Below are positions 6,474 through 12,670 of a stretch of 12,670 bases of DNA, one piece after another. The notes beneath the pieces were generated by a model. The model was not told where the DNA came from. It ran no database searches and saw nothing but the letters and a program-made list of their open reading frames with translations. Each line of letters opens with the position of its first letter. The first letter of the stretch is position 1. Source of the DNA: Bacteroidota bacterium (lineage in GTDB: Bacteria > Bacteroidota > Ignavibacteria > Kapaibacteriales > UBA2268); NCBI GenBank assembly GCA_027371665.1, contig DAHXMP010000112.1, forward strand, positions 1-12,670. The letters are read 5' to 3'. Both the position numbers and the translations under genes were made by a program.

Positions 6474-9293
6474 TTATTTTTCAGGAAGAAGAACGACTCT
6501 AATGTAATTATCCAATGTAAAATATTTATTTGCCGCAGTGCGGATATCATCCGGTGTTAATTTATTAATGAAATCATTTGTTTCCAAAATCCGTTTCGGG
6601 TCCTCATTATTAAGATAATAATCATTAAGAGAATTAAGCCAATACCTGTTTGTCTTCATATTGACCTGGTCTTCACGAGTCTGAATTTCTTTTACTTTAG
6701 TCATATAAATTTCAGCAGGGACATTAGTCTTCATTTCCTTCATAATATCCAGGACAGCATTAATCAGTTCATCCACTCTTTTGGGGTCACACCCGAATAC
6801 GACATTAATATTAAATTCTTGTCTTGGTAGCATCTGGACCTGCTGCCAAGCTCCAACCCCGTAAACACCTCCCTTATCCTCCCTGAGAACTTCGCGAACT
6901 TTGATATTGAATATATCCATAAGTGCTTCAATATCGAACATATTCTTTTCTGTCCTTTGAAAATCCCCGTTCAGGACAAGCCAAACAAAACTCTGAGCTT
7001 CAATTCCCTTTTTCACGATTTTATCAATATCCCCTTTAGGATACTCGATATGCCTGTCAATCCAATTATCAGTTTTTTTATCTGAAGGTAGGCTTGCAAG
7101 ATATGTTAATATCATAGGCTTGAATTTATCAATATCAAAATTGCCTACAAAGAAAAATGTAAAACCGTTGGCATTCGAGAATCTCTGTTTGTAAAATTCA
7201 AAGGCTTTGTCAAGGTTGACTTCGTCTATTCTCCCGATTGTCCAGGGAAGTTTCCTGAAATTATAATTGAATTGAGTAACATCTAAAGTATCTCTCATCA
7301 CAGACCTTGGGCTGTTCTTGGAATCTTCAATCTGTGATTTGATTTTTGTGATAAATGATTCAAAAGCTTCTTTGTCTTTTCTTGGCTGAGTAAAATACAG
7401 ATAAATTAACTGGAACATTGTCTCCATATCTTTAGGTGAACAACTACCTGAGATATTTTCATCGAGATAATCAATTGAAGGATAAACACGAACGATTTTA
7501 CCAGCAAGAACCTTAGTCAATTGGTTCCTGTCAAAGTTCCCGACACCACCTTGGTTTACAATTGAAGCGGACGTTGCAGCGGATAAAAAGTCATCGTCTG
7601 AGGCAAGAGAAGTACCACCCCATTTGTAAGATGAAAAAGTAATTTCATCATTTTTATAATCGGTTGGTTTCAAAATTACACGAACACCATTTGATAAATC
7701 CAATTCAGTCAATCCGAGGTCCTTTATTAGTTTTTCTTTAACAACCGAACCGGATTTAGGGATATTTGATAATAAAGGCTGATTTGAAACTGAATCCGTA
7801 TACGATGCAATTTTTTCTTCGCTGATGGCATTAAATGTATTAAGAACTTCATCTTTTGTCGGAACAATAATACCCGGTTTTTCAGGTGCTGAAACAGTAA
7901 TCACACAATTTTCCTTTTTTATTAATTGGTGAGTCAAAGCATTAACTTCATCGAGAGATATACCCGGAAGGTAATTTTTCACAATTTCGAGTTCAGCAGC
8001 AATGCCCGGAATAGGCTCTTTATCGAGGAAGTTCCTGACATATTCAAGTGCAAGTCTCTGTGATTCAGTTTTATCTCTTTCATCGTAACCTTTTTCAATT
8101 TGCCTGAGAAGGACTTTTTTTGCCCTGTCAAGTTCTGTTTGAGTGAAACCATTTTGGTAAACACGGAATGCTTCCTTTACAAGCGATTCGAGTGACTGCT
8201 TTATCCCATCGCTTTTTGCCATTCCCATCATCGTGAAGGAACGGATGTCATCAACAAATCTCGATTCATAAGCATAAGCATAAATGAACGGAGGATTCGG
8301 TTTTCTCGTAAGTTCCTGTAATCTGTCAGTAAGCATCAGTGAAAAAAGATTATCCAAAAGACCAAGCCTGAAACTGCCGTAGGTTCTTTCATCACGCCCT
8401 TCATGTTTAAAGTAAATTGTAACTCTTGGCATTGATAATTCTTTATCTGTTGCTACTGAAACAAGGACTTCTTTGTTGGGCGGTACAGAAAACTTGACTC
8501 TTTTTCTTTCATTTTCAGGATTATTCAACTTCGAAAAATGCTCGATAATCTTTTTTTCAATATCATCTTTATTAAAATCACCGACAGCAATCACAGCCAT
8601 TAAATCAGGCCTGTACCAATCATGATAAAATCGCCTCAATTCATCGTATTTTGCATTATTTATTATAGCAGTGTCACCAATGACGTCCCGTTTTTCATAT
8701 TTTGAATTTTTATACAAATACGGAATTTCTTTTTTGTCAATTCTGTCTTCGGCACCTTTTCCAAGTCTCCATTCCTCCCTGATTACACTTCTCTCATCAT
8801 CTATATCCTTGCCCTCATATAAAACATTATGAGCCCAATCCTCGAGTACCTGAAAACCTTTATTTAATTGGTAAATCGAATCGGTAGGCAATGTAAGCAT
8901 ATAAACTGTTTCATCGGTATTTGTGTAAGCATTAAGGTCTGCTCCAAATCTGACGCCAATTGATTCAAGAAAATTGACAAGGTCCAGTTTCGGGAAATTC
9001 TTCGTTCCATTGAATGCCATATGCTCACAGAAATGGGCAAGACCGTTTTGGTCATCATCCTCGAGGATAGCCCCGGCGTCAACAGCCAAAATAAGTTCAG
9101 CCCTTTTCTCAGGTTTTTTATTTTCCATAATATAATATTTCAAACCGTTTTTTAGTTTTCCGATTTTAACGGATGGATCGGGAGGAACATCTGATTTCAG
9201 ATTATTAAAATCAATTTTTGTTTGTGAATAAGCTGATAGAGTGAATAATAACAATGTTATTATAACAAAAAAATTTGATTGTATCTTTTTCAC
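6474..9293 (-). CDS. M16 family (pitrilysin/insulinase-type) zinc metallopeptidase
   Basis: Exported zinc endopeptidase, 939 residues, with a signal peptide (MKKIQSNFFVIITLLLFTLSAYSQ) and no lipobox Cys, so periplasmic or envelope-associated. The N-terminal M16 domain (about 45-190) has the inverted zinc motif HFCEH (His87, Glu90, His91). The third ligand is probably Glu167 in ERSVIREEW, 76 residues after the second His, the spacing expected for the family. An M16_C domain follows (about 220-400). The C-terminal half (about 530-939) repeats the fold without a zinc motif but keeps the Arg/Tyr pair (Arg804, Tyr811 in LREDKGGVYGVG), which in pitrilysin-like enzymes contacts substrate. It is thus a single-chain full-length two-half enzyme. 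Likely role is degradation of peptides or misfolded proteins in the envelope; the substrate is unknown. The start is GTG with AGGTG four bases upstream, and no in-frame ATG occurs before the upstream stop. It has its own terminator and is probably monocistronic. Confidence 0.95.
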   Translation of the reverse strand: MKKIQSNFFVIITLLLFTLSAYSQTKIDFNNLKSDVPPDPSVKIGKLKNGLKYYIMENKKPEKRAELILAVDAGAILEDDDQNGLAHFCEHMAFNGTKNFPKLDLVNFLESIGVRFGADLNAYTNTDETVYMLTLPTDSIYQLNKGFQVLEDWAHNVLYEGKDIDDERSVIREEWRLGKGAEDRIDKKEIPYLYKNSKYEKRDVIGDTAIINNAKYDELRRFYHDWYRPDLMAVIAVGDFNKDDIEKKIIEHFSKLNNPENERKRVKFSVPPNKEVLVSVATDKELSMPRVTIYFKHEGRDERTYGSFRLGLLDNLFSLMLTDRLQELTRKPNPPFIYAYAYESRFVDDIRSFTMMGMAKSDGIKQSLESLVKEAFRVYQNGFTQTELDRAKKVLLRQIEKGYDERDKTESQRLALEYVRNFLDKEPIPGIAAELEIVKNYLPGISLDEVNALTHQLIKKENCVITVSAPEKPGIIVPTKDEVLNTFNAISEEKIASYTDSVSNQPLLSNIPKSGSVVKEKLIKDLGLTELDLSNGVRVILKPTDYKNDEITFSSYKWGGTSLASDDDFLSAATSASIVNQGGVGNFDRNQLTKVLAGKIVRVYPSIDYLDENISGSCSPKDMETMFQLIYLYFTQPRKDKEAFESFITKIKSQIEDSKNSPRSVMRDTLDVTQFNYNFRKLPWTIGRIDEVNLDKAFEFYKQRFSNANGFTFFFVGNFDIDKFKPMILTYLASLPSDKKTDNWIDRHIEYPKGDIDKIVKKGIEAQSFVWLVLNGDFQRTEKNMFDIEALMDIFNIKVREVLREDKGGVYGVGAWQQVQMLPRQEFNINVVFGCDPKRVDELINAVLDIMKEMKTNVPAEIYMTKVKEIQTREDQVNMKTNRYWLNSLNDYYLNNEDPKRILETNDFINKLTPDDIRTAANKYFTLDNYIRVVLLPEK

Positions 9294-9297
9294 GATA

Positions 9298-9302
9298 CAC
9301 CT
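9298..9302 (-). promoter_or_regulatory. Shine-Dalgarno supporting the GTG start of the M16 gene
   Basis: The minus strand reads AGGTG, TATC, then GTG AAA AAG. The AGGTG fits the anti-Shine-Dalgarno with short spacing, and the codons after GTG begin a signal peptide (MKKIQS). An in-frame stop at 9323-9321 with no ATG between confirms that GTG 9293 is the start. Confidence 0.65.
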
Positions 9303-9315
9303 ATAATTATTTAGA

Positions 9316-9348
9316 CAAAATTATTAAATTTTTTTTCTTAAAATAAAA
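9316..9348 (-). promoter_or_regulatory. Candidate Bacteroidota-type promoter for the M16 gene
   Basis: The minus strand carries TAATTTTG (9323-9316), an exact match to the TAnnTTTG -7 element known from Bacteroidota. TTTT lies 21 bp upstream (9348-9345), a 3/4 match to the -33 TTTG. It would start transcription near 9310 and leave a leader of about 17 nt that just includes the AGGTG. The -33 match is poor and the region is A/T-rich, so a chance match is possible. Confidence 0.35.
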
Positions 9349-9426
9349 TGATATTAACATATTCATTTCAAAAGATGGCATACTTCTGTTAATAAACATG
9401 AATTTCTCTGACCATAAAAAAAAGAA

Positions 9427-9480
9427 TTGCAAATCACATCGTCAGTGTAATAAACAATTGGAATAAACTTTGATTTACAA
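9427..9480. repeat. Imperfect inverted repeat, 10-bp arms, in the divergent region
   Basis: TTGCAAATCA (9427-9436) and TGATTTACAA (9471-9480) are inverted copies with one mismatch in ten, 34 bp apart. The arms resemble those of the neighbouring repeat at 9482-9511. They could be regulator half-sites; the wide spacing makes an RNA hairpin less likely. Confidence 0.4.
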
Positions 9481-9481
9481 C

Positions 9482-9511
9482 AAATGCAAAATAATAAAAA
9501 ATTTTACATTT
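9482..9511. repeat. Imperfect inverted repeat, 11-bp arms, in the divergent region
   Basis: AAATGCAAAAT (9482-9492) and ATTTTACATTT (9501-9511) pair with one mismatch in eleven around an 8-nt A-rich centre. It is not followed by a T-run on either strand, so a terminator is unlikely. An operator or a DNA-bending site is possible. It lies about 80 bp upstream of the predicted ileS transcription start. Confidence 0.4.
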
Positions 9512-9556
9512 ATTAATTAGTGCTTTTTTTTGAATAATATAAAATCATAATTTTTC

Positions 9557-9587
9557 TTTGTAATCTGCTAAAAAAATATTATAATTG
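9557..9587 (+). promoter_or_regulatory. Candidate promoter for ileS (TTTG-N19-TATAATTG)
   Basis: TTTG at 9557-9560 is followed after exactly 19 bp by TATAATTG (9580-9587). This matches the Bacteroidota arrangement (TTTG, 19-21 bp, TAnnTTTG) with one mismatch. TATAAT within it is also a perfect sigma-70 -10 hexamer, with TTGTAA 16 bp upstream as a fair -35. Either reading predicts a start near 9593 and an untranslated leader of about 37 nt. Confidence 0.5.
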
Positions 9588-9629
9588 TTGTTTTTATTTT
9601 AATTATATAACAAATAATCAGTTTAACAT

Positions 9630-12600
9630 ATGTATAGCTCATTACCCGAAAGGCTTTCCTATTCAAAACTCGAGCAAGAAATTCTAGAGTTTTGGGATAA
9701 GAACGGGATATTCGAAAAATCACTCAAAATAAGACAAGGATGCAAATCTTTTAGTTTTTATGAAGGACCTCCAACCGTAAACGGAAGACCCGGACTGCAT
9801 CATTTAATGGCAAGAACAATTAAAGACACAGTTTGCCGGTACAAAACCATGATGGGATACTATGTACGCCGCCAGGCAGGATGGGATACACACGGTTTGC
9901 CTGTTGAAATATCAGTAGAAAAAGAATTGGGATTTAACACAAAAAAGGAAATTCTTGACTACGGTATTGAAAACTTTAATAAAAAATGCAAGGATTTTGT
10001 ATATAAAAACATCAATATGGACCTCGGCTGGCGGAGTATGACCCGCAGGATGGGCTATTGGATTGACCTCGATAAAGCATATATAACATGTACTAATGAT
10101 TACGTCGAATCCGTTTGGTGGGCTTTAAATCAATTTTATGAGAAAGGACTTATATATAAAGGTTTCAAAGTAGTACCACAATCACCTACAATCGAAACGC
10201 CTTTAAGTTCTCATGAATTATCCCTGGGGTACAAGGATGTAAGGGACCCAAACTGTTACCTTAAACTTAAAATTGTTACTTCACCGATTGAAGAATTGAA
10301 AGATGCAAAACTCATGGTTTGGACAACCACTCCCTGGACCCTGTTTGCAAATGTTGCACTTGCCGCCGGAGAAGACATTGATTATGTTCTGGTGTTAAAT
10401 AAAAGAATGATAAAAGACGAAGAATTATCCGACAGGCTTGTCCTTGCAAAATTAAGATTGTCAAGCCTGGACGGAGAATATAAAATATTGAAGGAATTTA
10501 AAGGCAAAGAATTGTTTGGAACAATATACGAACAAATTTTTAAGTACATCCCGATTGACAGGAATCAATACCCAAATGCTCTTACAGTCCTTCCCGGAGA
10601 TTTCGTTTCGACCGAAGACGGAAGCGGCATAGTTCATTTGGCACCGGCTTTCGGTGAAGATGATTACCAGATGTCAAAAAAATTCAACCTTCCTTTTCAA
10701 CAGCCTGTAACTCCAAACGGGCATTTCACATCTGAGCTTGGAGAATTTGCAGGGAGGGCAATCAAACATTTAACATATACAGACCACGAAGAAGAAGGTT
10801 CAGATAAGGATATAATTATTGCTTTAAAAATTGCCGACAAAATATACAGGGCAACCAATGATTATCTTCACAGCTATCCGCATTGCTGGAGAACAGGAAA
10901 TCCGGTAATGTACTATGCCAGGGAATCCTGGTTTATAAAATCGCCTGAATACAAAGACGATATGATAAGAATCAACGGGCAGATAAACTGGCAGCCACCC
11001 GAAATAGGCACAGGGCGTTTTGGCCATTGGCTTGAAGATGCAAAAGAATGGAATCTTTCACGGGACAGGTTCTGGGGAACCCCAATACCCATCTGGGTAT
11101 CAGAAGACGGGAAGGAAACATTTGCATTAGGTTCAATCGAAGAGTTAAAAGAAGGCTATTATGTTTTTTCCGACGGGAAAAAAGTCTTACTGAAAGAATC
11201 CGGTTTGGAGATTGACTTGCACAGGCCGTTTGTTGATAACGTTATTTTCGAAAGACAAGGGAAAACCTTCAAAAGAATTCCGGAGGTAGTTGATGTCTGG
11301 TTCGATTCCGGTTCAATGCCTTTTGCACAAATGCACTATCCTTTTGAAAACAGAGAATTATTTGAAAAGGAGTTTCCTGGTGACTTTATAGCCGAAGGTG
11401 TTGACCAGACAAGAGGCTGGTTTTATACACTGCATAACATAGCGACGGCTTTATTCAACAAACCTGCTTTCAAAAATATCATTGTAAACGAGCTGATACT
11501 GGATAAAGAAGGTATAAAAATGTCCAAATCAAAAGGTAACATTGTTGACCCTTTTGAAATAATGGAGGAGCTTGGAGCCGATGCTGTAAGATGGTATTTA
11601 TTTGTAAACAACCCACCATGGAAAGCAACTTTGTTTAGCAAGGATGATATAGCAAAAACCGTGATTTCTGATTTCTTCAGGTCATTAACAAATACTTATG
11701 CGTTCTTTGCACTTTATGCAAACATAGATGGTTTTACAGGAAAAGAAGAATTAGTACCGGTTGCAGAACGGCCTGAAATAGACAGGTGGATTTTGTCAAG
11801 AATAAATACTCTGATTGCAGACTACAGAAAATATTTTGATGAATACGAAATCACAAAAGCTTTAAGGCTGGTTCAGAATTTCACAATCAATGAACTTTCC
11901 AACTGGTACATCAGGAGAAACAGGAGAAGATTCTGGAAAGGTGAAAACGATAAAGATAAAAGAGCCGCATACCAAATGTTGCGTTCGGCTCTTATTAATA
12001 TAGTTACATTGATGGCACCTGCTGCCCCGTTTCTTGCCGAGACTCTTTACCAAAGGCTTCGCGATGAAAACGAGCCTGAGTCGGTTCATCTTCTCGACAT
12101 ACCTGAGTCTGATACATCTGTAATTGACAATGAACTTGAAATGAAAATGGAAATTTCTCAAATAATTGTTTTCTTAGCAAGGTCTCTCCGAGAAAAATCT
12201 AAAATCAGGGTAAGACAACCTTTAAACAGAATTCTCATCCCGGTACTCTCACCAAAATTCAGAAGGGACGTGCAGCATTTTGAAGATATCATAAAAGAAG
12301 AGATTAATGTTAAAGAAATTGAATTTGTAAGCGGTGAAACCGAGATAGTAAAAAAGTCGGCAAAAGCTAATTTCAAAACTATCGGAAAAAAATTCGGAAA
12401 GATGACACAGCAGGTTGCAAATGCAATAAAGGAACTCGACAGCAAACAAATAACGATGCTTGAAAAATATTCACTCATAAAAATAAATGTCGCCGGAAAT
12501 GATGTCGATATTTCTTTCGAAGATGTGGAAATAATTAGCGAAGATATAGAAGGATGGCTCGTTGCAAGCGAGTCAAATATAACAGTGGCACTCGATACCC

Positions 12601-12670
12601 AGTTAAATCCCGGATTGATTGAGGAAGGAATAGCCCGCGAATTTATTAACCGAATTCAGAATCTCAGAAA
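9630..12670 (+). CDS. ileS: Isoleucyl-tRNA synthetase (IleRS2-like, GLHH signature), 3' partial
   Basis: Class I aminoacyl-tRNA synthetase that charges tRNA-Ile in the cytoplasm. About 1,013 codons are visible and the frame is open to the right edge at IAREFINRIQNLR, so perhaps a few tens of C-terminal residues are missing. The start is ATG 9630, right after an in-frame TAA at 9624-9626, without a Shine-Dalgarno. In order: the N-terminal catalytic part with GPPTVNGRPGLHH, where the HxGH signature reads GLHH (residues 55-58); GWDTHGLPVE; the CP1 editing domain with WTTTPWT (231-237) and GIVHLAPAFGEDD (333-345), so editing looks intact; DQTRGWFY; KMSKS (630-634); and the anticodon-binding domain with INELSNWYIRRNRRRFW (about 753-769). 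The overall pattern resembles the eukaryote-like IleRS2 group used by Bacteroidota as their normal enzyme. Whether the C-terminal zinc finger of IleRS1 is absent cannot be seen. It is divergent from the M16 gene. Confidence 0.97.
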   Translation, partial: MYSSLPERLSYSKLEQEILEFWDKNGIFEKSLKIRQGCKSFSFYEGPPTVNGRPGLHHLMARTIKDTVCRYKTMMGYYVRRQAGWDTHGLPVEISVEKELGFNTKKEILDYGIENFNKKCKDFVYKNINMDLGWRSMTRRMGYWIDLDKAYITCTNDYVESVWWALNQFYEKGLIYKGFKVVPQSPTIETPLSSHELSLGYKDVRDPNCYLKLKIVTSPIEELKDAKLMVWTTTPWTLFANVALAAGEDIDYVLVLNKRMIKDEELSDRLVLAKLRLSSLDGEYKILKEFKGKELFGTIYEQIFKYIPIDRNQYPNALTVLPGDFVSTEDGSGIVHLAPAFGEDDYQMSKKFNLPFQQPVTPNGHFTSELGEFAGRAIKHLTYTDHEEEGSDKDIIIALKIADKIYRATNDYLHSYPHCWRTGNPVMYYARESWFIKSPEYKDDMIRINGQINWQPPEIGTGRFGHWLEDAKEWNLSRDRFWGTPIPIWVSEDGKETFALGSIEELKEGYYVFSDGKKVLLKESGLEIDLHRPFVDNVIFERQGKTFKRIPEVVDVWFDSGSMPFAQMHYPFENRELFEKEFPGDFIAEGVDQTRGWFYTLHNIATALFNKPAFKNIIVNELILDKEGIKMSKSKGNIVDPFEIMEELGADAVRWYLFVNNPPWKATLFSKDDIAKTVISDFFRSLTNTYAFFALYANIDGFTGKEELVPVAERPEIDRWILSRINTLIADYRKYFDEYEITKALRLVQNFTINELSNWYIRRNRRRFWKGENDKDKRAAYQMLRSALINIVTLMAPAAPFLAETLYQRLRDENEPESVHLLDIPESDTSVIDNELEMKMEISQIIVFLARSLREKSKIRVRQPLNRILIPVLSPKFRRDVQHFEDIIKEEINVKEIEFVSGETEIVKKSAKANFKTIGKKFGKMTQQVANAIKELDSKQITMLEKYSLIKINVAGNDVDISFEDVEIISEDIEGWLVASESNITVALDTQLNPGLIEEGIAREFINRIQNLR

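Larger units (their letters stand above)
9294..9629. other. Divergent intergenic region between M16 peptidase gene and ileS
   Basis: This is a very A/T-rich 336-bp stretch with no credible gene. The only plus-strand ORF that caught my eye starts with ATG at 9398, spans 22 codons and lacks an RBS. It holds candidate promoters for the two diverging genes and, in its middle, two imperfect inverted repeats whose four arms share TGYAAA. I see no tRNA, no T-box-like leader before ileS and no terminator in it. Confidence 0.8.

Noticed and set aside
9398..9466. A 22-codon plus-strand ORF (MNFSDHKKKNCK...) in the divergent intergenic region
   Set aside because: It has no Shine-Dalgarno or clear promoter and no resemblance to a known peptide, and overlaps the inverted-repeat arm at 9427; it is likely chance.
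11862..12478. Minus-strand open frames of up to 106 codons opposite ileS
   Set aside because: They overlap the conserved anticodon-binding and C-terminal regions of IleRS and have no independent support.

Overview
The window is AT-rich (roughly one third G+C by eye) and reads as a chromosomal segment from the Bacteroidota / Chlorobiota / Ignavibacteriota group. Three things point there: a secreted protein with a C-terminal type IX secretion (T9SS) sorting domain, a periplasmic-TPR histidine kinase of the kind common in that group, and an isoleucyl-tRNA synthetase of the eukaryote-like IleRS2 type with a GLHH signature. Promoter candidates also resemble the TTTG / TAnnTTTG pattern known from Bacteroidota. 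A strong Shine-Dalgarno (AAGGAGG) on one gene is less typical of Bacteroidia and would suit an Ignavibacteria-like relative, but the exact lineage cannot be settled from this window.

Layout. From 3 to 2297 (+) lies a TPR sensor histidine kinase whose 5' end, including most of its signal peptide, is outside the window. Converging on it from the right are three minus-strand genes: an M16 zinc metallopeptidase (9293 to 6474), a large T9SS cargo protein with Asp-box propellers (6361 to 3740), and a DUF4139 protein (3708 to 2347). A clear intrinsic terminator at 6423-6452 separates the peptidase from the other two. The cargo gene and the DUF4139 gene are only 31 bp apart and are probably one transcript. 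A 336-bp non-coding, very AT-rich divergent region (9294-9629) holds likely promoters for the peptidase (leftward) and for ileS (rightward), plus two imperfect inverted repeats whose arms share one motif. ileS (9630 onward, +) runs off the right edge with about 1,013 codons visible.

How they fit together. The four genes to the left all encode envelope or secreted proteins, each with a signal peptide or the remnant of one: a sensor with its TPRs in the periplasm, a periplasmic/envelope protease, a surface or secreted repeat protein, and an exported protein of unknown role. No response regulator is visible near the kinase. ileS is an unrelated housekeeping gene. I do not see a new multi-gene defence, mobile or biosynthetic system. 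The most informative single observation is the rearranged class I signature (GLHH in place of HxGH) in IleRS, a change linked to very high mupirocin resistance in IleRS2 enzymes. No tRNA, rRNA, CRISPR, insertion sequence or frameshifted gene was seen.
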